Of a DNA stretch of 64,000 nt, positions 11,343 through 24,400 are shown piece by piece. Each line of letters starts with the position of its first letter. The first letter of the stretch is position 1. Source of the DNA: Lineus longissimus (lineage: Eukaryota > Nemertea > Pilidiophora > Heteronemertea > Lineidae); assembly GCF_910592395.1 (NCBI RefSeq), contig NC_088308.1, forward strand, positions 1,922,001 to 1,986,000, in the 5' to 3' direction. The position numbers were made by a program, and so were the translations under genes. Below the pieces are notes generated by a model. It did not search any database. It had not been told where the DNA came from and saw nothing but the letters and a program-made list of their open reading frames with translations.

Positions 11343-13344
11343 ATGGCGTCGGGAGGAAGAGAGAAGAAGAACTCTGATCAGAGCGGTAGCTCATCCATCT
11401 GGGGCATCTTGGGAGGTCTGGCGGGTGGTCTAGCTTTAGGAGGGTTGGCAGTCTATGGAGCAACCAAGCTGGTTGAAGTACTTGGTGCAGATGAGGCAGC
11501 TGGTGGAAAAGAAGAGGGTGCAGCATGTAAGACAAAACAGATTGATAGTGGTAAGCATCACCTCAGACGATGTTGTAAAAAAGAACCAAAAACTACTGTG
11601 ACTCATTTGAAAGATTGAACTGTGGATTTTTAGGATGATTGAGTGATAGAACATTTATCCCAACATTTATGTGTAAAATTGTATCAGCCAGAGTTCTGTC
11701 ACTCAGTGTCAGTCATAGCTGTCAAATCTTGTCATGCTGTTGCAGTAAAATCCTTTGTCAGTATTTATTCTCTAACCATTTCCTCCTATTTAAGATGATG
11801 AAGATGATTCAAGAAGTCAGCAGAGGGAGTCTGCATCTAGCTACAGTTACCAGGGGAACACAAACACAGCAATATACCATGGTGATGCCTCATCTTTGGG
11901 AATCGGAACATACAGCCAGAATCCAAATATTCGATCTTGTACCAGTGCGTCCAATGATCATTCCACTTCCACAGCGACGGAAGACATCGACCGTTCAGCT
12001 GAGGCAGGTGATCTAGTGATGCCTGGCAATCTTTCTGATCAGTTGAATGATTATTTAGAGAACTATGTCAACATCTCTCAAGATGAGTTACAAAATGCGT
12101 TGAGGCTTGTGGCCCTGATAGAGGTGCAGCTGAGAGATGCTCTTGCAACTACAAACCTCCCTCTAGATCAGTTCATTCATACAGGTACGTTCATGGTTGA
12201 CTTGCCAAGCTTCTAGAGAAGCATTAGGGTTTTAATTTAATTTTATGTTGTAATTGTCTCCAGTCGAGTTCGCCTTGCAAAAGGAGGATTATGGGCCACT
12301 TTGGTTTCAACAAAACTTCTTTGTGTGTTCTAGTCTGCTATTCAGCAATTGTTTAAAATAAATTTACTGGCAGTATTTTTCTTGCATTTTGATTCTTGGA
12401 TGAAATGTGTCTCAGGATATTGATACTAAAGTGGAGGGACTAATACTTGTCTCAGAATTGATATCAGTGACTTGTCTTTTATTTCTTTGTTTATTATTTC
12501 AGGGAGTGGTTATGAAGGTGTACAGATCATACAGCCAGATAACTTTGATGTTCATCTTCCCCTGAGGCTCAACCCTGCATTGTGGGAGCTGGTCAACTGT
12601 GCAGATTCTTCACTTCATACGGCTGGATACCACCTGGTTAAGCGCATTGGTTGGGATACCGGCCAATTTGGGTCATCACCGTGGGACAGATATTTGGATG
12701 GAACGTATTTATCTCCGCAAAAACTATGCAAGCATCTCCATGGAGTTCTTCAGTTTGGTTTAGACGGCATTGAGAACATCCAAGATTGCATCTTGAGCAA
12801 TAACATTTTGAGCGTTTTTGTACAGTGTTCGGAGTTTTGGTCAAACGAGATGAAAGTAAATGTGATCCCTTTGATCAAAATGGGGGAAACCTCTGTATGT
12901 GCCCGTGCTCACCCACTGGTGAAGTCGCACAACATGGAAGGGTTGAAAAATCTCTGGCAGCACAATTTTGGTAATCAAGAATCAGATGTTATGAAATCTT
13001 TTGATGAAGACGGTGGTTGCCAAAAAGATTGCCTGAAAATTCTAAGGGCCATGTCCTTGCATGATGAGTCTTTCCTGCACCAGGTTGATCCCTATGTCCT
13101 GAAGACAGTTCTCTTCCACTTGAGTTGTCAGGAGGACTTCTGGGAGAGGGAGACACTGCCTGAGCGTGTCATAGATATGTTCATGACCCTGAGGGGTTTC
13201 CTTGAACAGGGCCGTCTGCCACACTATTTCAAACCAAGCATCGATCTGTTTGAAGATAAGACCGACACGTTCAAGGTGAATCTTCTGGCGTATGTCCAAG
13301 AGATTTGTGCTCCGAATAGGTTGTGCTCCCTCTTGGAGAAGTAA
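11343..13344 (+). CDS. MIEF: MIEF1/MIEF2-like (MiD51/MiD49) mitochondrial fission adaptor
   Basis: MiD proteins sit in the outer mitochondrial membrane and recruit the fission GTPase DRP1. Coding exons are 11343-11550, 11795-12184 and 12503-13344; phases join to 479 aa, close to vertebrate MiD51. An acceptor at 11337 just before the ATG implies a noncoding first exon upstream. Residues 19-40 form a Gly-rich membrane anchor, followed by an acidic Ser-rich linker. Residues from about 200 form a Mab-21/cGAS-type nucleotidyltransferase fold with G-S-G-Y-E-G, then P-D-N-F-D-V. The C-terminal half follows the MiD pattern (LKNLW, C-x3-C-L-K-I-L-R-A, ...R-G-F-L-E-Q-G-x-L-P-x-Y-F). The residue matching the first metal-binding acid of cGAS is Asn213, so catalysis is unlikely. 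A cGAS-like or Mab-21-like enzyme is less likely because of the N-terminal anchor. Confidence 0.86.
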
Positions 13345-14062
13345 TTCCTCTTCTTAAACACTTTAGCTAAAGTGGCATATATCGTATTAGTCCGTCAGGG
13401 GTTCATCCTCATCCACAGGAGGTATGTCTACACATATCTCATCGCTAAAATCATACGTGGTAAATGTATGATGTACAAAACATGTATATAAATGTTGCAG
13501 ATGGTTATTTTGAGCTTGATATGAATGTCCCTTCTAGTCAGTTGTGCGATATCTGTTGTCTTCTACCCCTTCTGTGAGTCTCCTTATGCTTGAAAACTGG
13601 ATACATTTTCTAGATCTGAACAGTGTGGTGATTCAACTTAAAAGACCCCATTGCTGGCTGCTGAAAATTGACAATAGACTCACGTGAATCCTTTGTCGGA
13701 CAGCCTTTAGAGAGTTGATAAGCACTTTCAACCCGCAATTTCACCAGTCACAAAGGATTCTTTTGAGTCTATTACTGGCTAAGGGTATGTGCTGTATTGA
13801 TTTGAATCGCTTCACTGATAAAGGACACTTTGTTTTTTCTGAAATAATTTTTTTTTATTTCCTGGTGCTAAACAACTTATCAGTAGTGTAAAAATATGTA
13901 TGTCTGCTCGCCTTAAATATTTTGAAGAATGTTCAACTGATCCTGCTTTAACATTATGAAATAGATTGTCTTCTGTAATGATGCTTTAATCACCTTGTAG
14001 CCAAGTACATGTATGGAAGCTGTGAATGTATTGCCTTTGATTCTTTAATTGTTTGAAGAGAC

Positions 14063-14068
14063 AATAAA
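14063..14068 (+). terminator. Likely polyadenylation signal of the MIEF-like gene
   Basis: AATAAA lies about 720 bp past the stop codon, followed by a T-rich stretch (CTTTTTGG). The 3'UTR would span about 13345-14090. The assignment rests on motif and position only. Confidence 0.55.
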
Positions 14069-14182
14069 TGCTTTTTGGCCGTTATGAGAAAATAATCCCG
14101 ACTTTTTCAGTCCTCAGTGTGGCTGATCCACGTACTTATCTTTATCTGACCAAAGACAGTGTTCCAGATTACCAAACAAGGG

Positions 14183-14298
14183 GGTGATATGAATAAAGAC
14201 TAGGAAATGCTTTTATCTAAATCTCCATGTACATTTACACTAGGCCTTCCTGTACAAAACCGGAGTAAAAGCATTTGCTAGTCTTTATTCATATCACC
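14183..14298. mobile_element. Hairpin MITE-like repeat
   Basis: The left arm 14183-14215 (GGTGATATGAATAAAGACTA...) is the reverse complement of the right arm 14266-14298 with about one mismatch, around a ~50-bp loop. The arms are ~33 bp. No TSD is clear. It lies between the convergent MIEF-like and ADSL genes. Confidence 0.75.
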
Positions 14299-15402
14299 CA
14301 ATGATTACTACTAGATAACAATGATCCTATCATGAGTTACCGAGAGGCTGCGGGACACACCATGGGCCAGGTCTATGCTGTGACTTTATGAGCCAGCCAC
14401 ACGAAGGACACCATGGATGGAGACTTCACGGCGTCAAGTACATGGAACCATTTCCGACATCGGACACGAGACTAAATCACAATGTCGTCTTCTTTGCCTT
14501 GTCTGGACAGTCACTTCTGATTCCTGTCCGTCTCCATAAAGCTAGCCAGATAGACAAGTACGGGTACCCCACCCCAACTGGAGTCTAAATCTTCCAGACT
14601 TGGGACACCTCCCCCAAGGATGTGCTCCAGTCTCCAGTCATGGCCAAAGGTTCTGTGTCACTTGGACTGATGTCACGCCCTCCAATTCAAGGTAACTACA
14701 GTATATTGAGTGGCATTTCACAACCCTTTGTGCAAATTGTAACCACTAATACTGATGAAGTCACAACCATTTGGAGGAAGGCATGGAATTAGATAACTAG
14801 GACCTAGATTTCTAAGAGAACACATTTCTTTATCAGCAACAAACTTGTTTTATTTATGCACATAATTGAAGTTGAACACGAAGTGATACAATACAATACA
14901 TTGCTAATACTGCAGCCATTTCATGACATGTGAAATCTAAACAGAACACTTGGTTCACAGCGCAAGGTTATCCATAAAGAAATACATGGAAATGATTGCA
15001 TGATTGAACAATCTTTTAGACTAGCACTAAAGGCAATCTGAAGGCAAGTTTATACTAATCAGGACATTTTCATTTCATGCAAGAAATTCTTGAGAGAATA
15101 CATGTAATGCACGTGTGCATTAGGAATGAAAAAGAGCTTTATAGCATGGAAGACTCCTCAACATTTATACACTGTACAAAATATCACAATTGAAAAGTGA
15201 ATGTCACGGCCTAGAAGTGGCATTAAAACTTGGTAGGTGAAGACAGCGATAGCTTAAATATTTTCTAATCACTAAATTAACAGGGTTTCATACTGTCAGT
15301 TGTTTCATTTATTAACAAAATAACAAGTAATATTTTGAAGGAACTATATCTTCAGATATCACAAATGAAATGTATTGGCATGTCACGATTGCCCTGGAAT
15401 GT
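14299..15402. other. Convergent intergenic region with ADSL 3'UTR
   Basis: No gene is seen. A minus-strand AATAAA (TTTATT on the plus strand near 14850) could end the ADSL transcript, giving a ~550-bp 3'UTR. A short open frame near 14388-14588 has no recognisable similarity. Confidence 0.4.
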
Positions 15403-18400
15403 TCAGAGACTGAGACTCGATTTTACATCCAATCGCTGTAAAAATGGCCGGAGTGCTGGTGTAACTTCCTCATCAATGAATCGCTTGGTCTGAAATAACA
15501 CACAATTCATCATAAATCATATCATATCACTATGAAAATACAGGTTATAGGCCACAGCAGACTCACCAGGCTCTACTGTGGCAGATAAAATTGAGAGGAA
15601 ATGGGAGCTGAGTGAGCGAGTTTATAATCAAATCTTTCCGTTTATGATCAAGACGACTTGAGAAAAGAACACCTGAGTCATTTCCTCCTCCATACTCTAC
15701 AGTTGAAGTCTTGTTAGTTGAGCCTTTCTCTCCAAGATGGCGAGACTGCAAATCCAGGTTCAACTGACTCTAAAAACTGTACAGCGGAAAGTCATTCAAT
15801 TTGAACACAGATTCCATCTTGAATATTGTACAGTTATATGAAATTGGAAATTGATATCCAAGTCTTTTTAAAGAAACTTGTTTGTTCAAGAGTGTTAAGT
15901 CTCATCATACTCATAGCAATATGATCCTACCTGCTCAGGTGCCCTTCCAATATACCCAGAGGGATCAACAAGATCATCAAGTTGATTATGAATAGGCCGG
16001 AAGTACTCCGATTTTCTGATACGTTCTAACAGATCATTCTCCTTGCCCTCCTCCTTGACCACCGCACCGGCTTGATGAGACAGTTTACGAATCTCCTCAT
16101 GGCAGTCCTATTGAAGACAGGAACACAGAAATTTGAAAAAAGAATAGCCTGCCTCCATGATACACCCTTCTACCTTACCCAGCGAGTGTGAATCGAGGAC
16201 CTGATTTCACCTGTAACCACCATCCTTCCCTACACACTTTTAAACAACCATTCAACACTTCATCCCCTTCACAAAGTTGATGAATTCTGCACTCAGTGCA
16301 TCATTTCTGCAGTCTCATCTTTGTTTATAAAATAGGAAACCCAAAATCAGAAAATCAATATGGCAGCCAAATTGTCATTTCCATAGCCCAGGTCAAAATG
16401 AGTTGAGCAAGACTAATACCTGTCTGTTTCCACCAGCCTTGACTACAGCCATTAGAATGTTCTCTGTGGCAATAAATGGTAACTCCTGCTTGATATGTTT
16501 CTGTATCACCTGAAATAAAATGACGGTCAAAATGAGTTTTTTGATGACCAGAACCCTTTCGAAACGTTTCTATGCCAATGTTTTAAGAATACTCAGTAAC
16601 TTTTTGTAACACTGTGCTTGAGTAATGAGAGTAACCCACCTTGGGATAGACAACCAATCCCTCTGATACATTCTGTAATGTATTCATCAGGATGTCGGCA
16701 GTCAGGAAGGCTTCAGGTAGGCATACACGTCTGTCAGAAGAAAACAGAAAGGAGGATTAAAGAAGTGTTAGAGGGCATAACTGACTGGTACTTCTGTTCA
16801 GTTAAAGCTTACCATCTTCTATTCCTGGACAGACACATTGCTTGGGACCATGGGCTATTCACTTTATTGTTTACTTGCCACGCCTGAACTTCAATCAAAC
16901 TCATATATGTGACCCGTCACAGCAAAACCAGGCGCATGTCGCACAGAAGATGAGCCTAAATGACACCAGGAGATAATGGAAGAAATAGGTGTGCTCGTAT
17001 TTCACAAAAGGCAGACAATAGAGAAATGAACAAACAGTCCGTCTCAACCTGCCAAGCTCAGAGCGACATGCGCCTGATTTTGCTGTGACGGGTCACATAT
17101 ATACATGTAGGTCCACTCCAGAAGAAACCTGGACTTGGGACACAACCGCAGTTGCACACAACATACAAAACGATCGAAAGAGGACATGCAGAAGAAGTGT
17201 TACTCACCTATTAGCACTATCATCCAATGTTCTCTCCATCCACTGGGTGGACAGAGTCATCAGTGGATCCTGGACTAGACACATGAGATGACGCGCCAGG
17301 GAGCAGCATCGCTCACAACGCATCGGGTTCCTCTTATAAGGCATGGCACTTGAGCCGATTTGATCGCGCTCAAATGGCTCCTCAACTTCCTTCATACTCG
17401 CTAATAGTCGGATATCAGTGCAAATCTGAAGAGAGAAAGAGTGGAGACAACATGAATTAATAAGAAATCATAAAATCATGCCAAAGGTTTGCCTATTTTG
17501 TCAAAGACATGAAAGACATTGTTGTAATATTCTATTTTGAAGAAAGTAAGAAGTCGTCACTTTGTTGTGATCTAAAATGTCACTCAAAGTAACAAAATCT
17601 CAATATTCATTACATAAAATATGTATCGACTTTGATTTAGAGCACACCAGAAAACATTTTTAAAACTCTGGGACATGAGTTTTGATTTCAATCATAAGTG
17701 GGGTAATCCCCCCTCCCCCTGCAAGAAACACCATGGGTTTCCACAGGCAGGTGGCCCTCCCATCAATCAGTATCAAACATGTCAAAACCCAGTCAGCTGG
17801 AAAATACACTGGTTTACAATACTTGTTATATCGAAACTATTGTGGACTAATATTTCAATAATTCTTTCCATATCAGAACACAATCATTCAAAAGATTTAA
17901 CATTGATTTTAGTTTATTTTATACATGCTTGGTGACTTTTGTTGGGCTTTCATAAAGGCACCATTCTGGGTGAATGGGTGGCTAACACTAACAGACATAC
18001 TGGCTTGATCTTTTGAACACTTTTTTACAATATAATGAAAGGAAACATACTAAAAGTGTATTTCTCTACGGTAAGTCTACATGCAATTTCAAAAGTCATC
18101 TTTATCATCTACCATACATCAGTTGGGATACTCCCTACTTTCCCTCATAAACCAGGTTTACTTCATCATTTTTATTATACATGTAGTTGGTATTTTTTTC
18201 CTCAAAAACATGTATTAAACTATTAACTTGATTTATAGTGATGTCAATGATAAACATGGTGCAGCCACACTTCCACAGTAATCTGTTACCATGGGCACAA
18301 TAAACACTGGCATAAATCTGTCGTTCAATAATTACCTATATGCAAATCACCAAACAGAACCATAAAATCACAAATTTATATCAATTCATCATGACAGAAT

Positions 18401-21400
18401 TCGATACATCGCAATCGGGGAGAAAATATCAATCAAAGGGTTTCAGTTTATATCAGTACAAATCCCAGGGCCCATCTAAACATGATAATTCAAAGGCTGT
18501 TCTTACAACTTTGGTTGGGTAGCAAGTGGGTTAGTACGAGGATGACAAAACAGTATGGACTCTTGATAATTGGTAAGATCTCAAGTCAACACATGTTGGT
18601 TGTGACCATTTGCAACAAAGAGAAAAAATTAATAACTCAAATGACTTAATTCGAACCACAAAAAGTACCGTAGACACAAATCTTAAAGCATAACATATGT
18701 TTTAGACTAACCAGCATTAACACTACAGGGAATTTAACTTTCTCAAAGGACTTTCAGCTCCTGTCACAAACATTCAAGCTTAAAGTACCTAATTTTTTTG
18801 TAATGCTGAGCTCTTCCGTGGCTATACTTTAAATCAATAAGCTGAAGATTTTTTTGAAGGACCAAAATTCATATGACGCCTGTAGTGTAGTGTGGGACGG
18901 TCTATAGCAGTATACCATTCAGCTGAAGTCCAATCACAGTGGCATTCATTCAAGGACAAATCAAACTAATGATTGAACTGGAAGAAGTCTACTGACCCAG
19001 TTAAATCAGATCAACGAGGGGGAAATCAAGAAAGGAGGTGGTGGATCTACATGTTATCAAGACTTTCTCTGGATTCTAAATTGTGCACTATGAGTGTCAG
19101 AAGATGTTGAAGTCTATATGCATTTCAGTTTGCAGGCCAATTTGAAAGCTGTGTTGAGAATAAAGGACATTTAACTGAAAAAACCTAGGATTTACTTTAG
19201 ACTGGAAACAACCAGATGCTTAAAAGTTAACGGTTGGCTGAAGAGATGGACAATCTTACTGCCTGGAATTGTAATTGAACCATTCCTAAGGGATCAAGAT
19301 ACACCCATAGGATCTTGTACATATCAAAGTGGTCAAGGTTTGTACTAGAGTTGTGTACTGTTATAATAGTGCTCGGAAGAACAACATTTTCATTAATTGT
19401 TTCTGATGTCTCATTCTACTGACATGCCCCTAAGACGGTAACTTGGGGGAAGGGGGTCCCGGAATCTGCTCTGGCCATACCGACTTTCTCACTCAAAGAC
19501 GAGACCAGAAACCTAATCCTGAGAGAACATAGTCTGACAGTCAAACAATACTCAAGAGCACCACCAAGTCGCAAAACAACAAACAGCTGTTTGTTCTCAC
19601 GGGCAAAAAGACGAGTAAAGACATGATCATGTAATGGTCGAGCGCATTGCCAAAAAGTGGGTTTGGTATTCACTGAAAGATTTTTCAGTTGGTCTGTATT
19701 GGCTAATCATAACAATACATACTTCTTTTTTACCTTACTAAAACCTAATCAGGACAAACTATCCTGGTGGGAATATAATTTACTCTTTGACTCACTCACA
19801 ACCACAGGCTAGCAGAATCTAGAGTTCCCCCTCTCACTTGGCATTGAAATTCAAGACCTCTCCAAAACTCTGATTTTGTCTTGTTTGGAAGCAATTTCCA
19901 TGGGTGACTTATGTTCTAGTTCCACAATTGTCCGTTTTTTCAGGATCAAGATGGCTGCAAAGTACAGAGATCAATTCAGAAAAGGTGACCAATCAATGGA
20001 GAGCAGGAATGCATTCTGGAACGCCGGTTTCCAAGCATGCGTCAAATGTGGCACCAAGGAGATTGAGAAGGACAATGTCACATGTGGAGCACGACCTAAC
20101 GGGGAAATGTACGGGACTGAAATATTCAAATGTTCAAACATGACATGCGGATGGACGACAAGTTTCTACTATGACGATGCATGTAGGTATTCAGAGCAAA
20201 ACCAATATTGCCACATGTGCAACATAATATTGCCAACAGCACAGTGCTTCCATCTGTGATCAAGAGATCAAACACTGAAAGAAAGGAAGACTTCACAAAT
20301 GGAACAGCAATGCAAGGAATAATTTCATCCTTTTACTAACACATTTGTTTTTGTTGTTGTTGCACTTCAGGTATACCATGGCATTATGAAACAAAGGAAT
20401 GGAAAAGATCGGTCAAATTCTACACTGCCGGTCTGATGGTCTTGTGGGCGCAGAAACGTTTCCTACCAGAAGATATCGTCCAGAAAGTGAAGGAATTGAA
20501 CGTTAGTGGAGAAACGCTACTGGAGTGGCATCAACAAGGCATTTTAGCAAAGAAATTGGATATACCAGAGAGCAGAGTGGAAAAATTAACGAAGGCTATC
20601 GAAGCCAGGAAAACTATAATATGAGCTTAACATTATTGCTTAGAAACTGACTATTAAGGGAATGAATATCATTCTTGAAATTTACAGACTGTCATGGGAC
20701 TAGAATGAGTGATGATCTGAACAATAGTTCAGCAGGACACATATGCTGAACAGTTTTAGGATGGCACATAATCGCACAAAGAGAGATCTAAGATAAGAGA
20801 ACTCAAAGTGAAAATGATTTGAACATTCTGAACATTTTTAATCATAAAACTTTAACTGTTGACCAAAATTCCCGGGAATTTGAAGAACGATCAGTCTTCA
20901 TTTGGCCATGGTTTTTTTTGCCAACTCCAAAATGCTGTATAAGGCGCATTATCACATTTGGTGATGAAACATTTCATATGCTGTCAGAATAACATAACAC
21001 ACAAGGTGAACAAGAACTTAACGTACCTTGTGCACAGAGGCTCCAAGGCCAGCCAGAGGGGATAATACCTCAATGTCAACCTTTCTGCTGTATGTCTGGC
21101 CACAAACCATATAAGACCTGAAAAAAGAATGGAGAAACATTATACAGTAGAACTTCTCTACTACAGGACACCCTTGGAACTGACCAATGCTGTTGGTGTC
21201 CTGATTACAGTCCACAGAGGCCAATCAGAATGGAAATGACAGGTTTGGTGCCAACCTGATGTCTCTTTTTAGAGGGGTGTCCTCAAAAAGAGAGGTGTCT
21301 GCTATGAATTTAAGTTCCACAATATTACTAGCGCAGTATTCTAATGAATTATTTGAGAAATGCTTGTGTTCTATTTTCTATAAAACAACTAACACCAGAG

Positions 21401-24400
21401 ATGTCAAAGAAAATGAACCATGGATGCAATTCCTTCAAAGTTGATTCATTTCAGTTGTTCATTTACTCGTATTTATAATGAACATGTACTTACTTCTTAA
21501 ATGCAGCCATCTCTGTCACCATTCTGTCAAGCTCTTCAACCTTTTCATGGTCGTTGTCCAAGAGAGACAAAAAGCTGGCTTGTGTACCTGTAGTCCCCTT
21601 GACCCCACGGAAACGAAGGTCCTCCCTTGCTCGCTGTAGGTTTCGAAGGTCCATAATTAAATCCTGGATCCATAGGCATGCCCGCTTTCCTACCGTAGTC
21701 AACTGTGCTGGCCTTGAAAATAGAAGGAACACCTTGTGATCAGAGGCTGCTGCCATCTTGTGTCGAATGAATAAACTAGCCAGAAAATCAAGTTCTAGTG
21801 AAAAGTATGGGACTTGCATAACCCAGCCTTGGAATCATACTAACTTAATTAAAAAACGTTTTCTCTAAGATTGTATACTTACTGCATGTGGGTGTACCCA
21901 AGGCAAGGCTGGCTCCTTTGTTTCATAGCAAAATTGGAGAGTCGGTCAATGCACCGGGCAACCTTTGGCAGGAGGATATCCAGACCATCCCTCAACATAA
22001 TGAGATCCTACAGAAGAGGAAAATCATCATCGAATTGGCTATGGAGTGATTCTGCATGCCACCATGGTTAGGCACCAATTTGTGGTATCGCCTAGTGACC
22101 GCGTCCTCACCAAGGAGGAGGGATCCATCAAATACTGCCAAATGATTGTTTCTTGTTCGAGTGGTATCGTTTGCTTGCTGGTGGTATAGGTGCCAAGTAA
22201 AATAACAATGAATAACGATTTTCTGTCTCATTTTAATGAACAATCAAAGGACAATCATAACAAATGGGTAAAGCAAATCTTTACTCAGAGAGACAGAAGA
22301 TGTTCTACCTACCGTGTTGTCACCAACATAAGCAGACGTAGCACCGAGGTGTATGATACCCGCTGCCTTTGGACAAGAGGCAGCAAATGTGTGCACATGC
22401 GCCATGACATCATGTCGACGCTTCTTCTCTTCCTGAGCAGCTCGGTCAAAGTCAATCCCATTCTGGTTATCCTCCATTTCAGTGATCTGTTCTTCGGTGA
22501 TGTCGAGACCCAGCGCCTGAATGAGAAAAAGAACTGCACAATTATACATGTAGTATCAACATGTTCATCAATTGATAGCTTTTCCTTAATCATCAAGTAC
22601 CAAACGAGACATTTTCAGCATCTGATCATTGATCTGACTCAGTCTGATCAAGGAAGGTCATCAAGCACAAGAAATGGAAATGAAAAGCTCCCCCAACTCC
22701 AGGGCAATGATGCTAATTCTTTACTACTCAATCAACACATTATAGGCACAGTTTTTTTAAGTCCCGGGGGTATGAAAGATGTTTCAGAGGTCTTTGTTGA
22801 AGTAAAATATTTGTGCTGTAATCAGGACACACAAGTAAGCATACCACATGTACCAAGGCTACTTGTTAGAAACCCTCTCTGTTGAACTTGGGGTGAACTA
22901 AATAGGTAAAAACACCAACAATACTTGTTTTTGAATGAGCAAATATGAATATACTTTCGAACAGAAAGAATGTTTTAGCTATATACATGTTTGTCAAAGA
23001 GCTTTGACTTTTATTAGCAAAACATGAACAGCTATTGCCGTCTAGAACTATACTGAAGAAAGCCAAGGGCAAAGGCAATGTACGATTGAGTCAAAATATT
23101 CTGAACATTGTCCAATATAATAGTAGCTCTGCCAGTCCTACTTCTGATGTGAAACAGCTATTGAAGATGTTGGAATAAAAATCAGCAAAACTGCAAATAA
23201 ATGAGCATCCGGCTATAAAAATCACCCCCATTCGAAATAAAATCATTTATGCAAAATATCAGAAATATTGCCATGATTTTGAAGGACAAATAAAATCCCA
23301 GGCAGACAAAAAAATTTGTTTGCATAATGATTTAAGTAACATTATCATTTTTGTGTGAAAATGAAGGTCTTTTTAAAAGCACATCATCTGTCATTAGAGA
23401 ACACATGGACACATTTTACAAAGTTATATTTGGAGCAGGTAATCCCCAATTTACCTATCATTATTTTCAAACATGCCAAAGGAGATTGCAGGTAATGGAT
23501 TTGATAAACATATCAGAGACATAATCTGATTCCATTTTCAGAATATATTCCACACAGAGCCTGCTCTTGAAATATATGACCCTGCTCAATCTGCCACTGT
23601 TTGCAACACTGTACAATGCCACAGGTTGTGTGTCTCAAGTAGGAATCAAGCACACCTGTACCAAACAGATATTCTTTCTCAAATATTCCAAATATTGCAT
23701 AATGATAGTGAGAAGGTGATACAAACAATACTGAGCATAGAGACAGAATGTACGAGCCGAGATGAAATGGTTCAATAAAAGGTCAATAGAATATAAAGAC
23801 CAGCATTGGGATGGGATGTCTCCCAAGGCAAGGGGGATGTGAGATGAGACAGGTTGAGACATTTGGATTATGCCATCGGCATACAGGCCCTCACACCAGG
23901 TGGAGGAAGCCTCTGAAGGCCACAACAAACAAGACCACATGATCTTTTGTTGGTTTTGCCTATATTTAGTTTTGTTTGGGCCCGAAATGACTTCCTCCGC
24001 CTTGTGTCCGAGTCTCCCAACCTATGCACTTGATTGGGAAAATCGTTTACATAGTGACAGTCAGTGTTGGCCGTCGCCACGTCACGATGCATCGCAGCTC
24101 TGGCGATTTAACACTACTGTAACGTGACGTGACGGCTTCGTGAACGTTGTTTCCAATCAAGTGCATGAATATATCGTGTAGTCACCAGTCCCGCGCCCGA
24201 TTCCTCGTCTATCTGTGTCATATGGATGCAAGATTGCTGTAAAGAATGCAAATTTGGATGATACGTGTGGCATTGTGGGATGGAATAAGGACTAAGGAGG
24301 GCCTATAGATTCAATTCATGCACATATGACTTAATTGGGAACAACGTTTACGAGTCGAAGACGTCGCGTCACGTCACGTTACAGTACGAGTATCAGGGCC

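Noticed and set aside
22190-22885. 231-codon plus-strand open frame
   Set aside because: It is antisense to ADSL exon 2 and its introns, with no recognisable domain.
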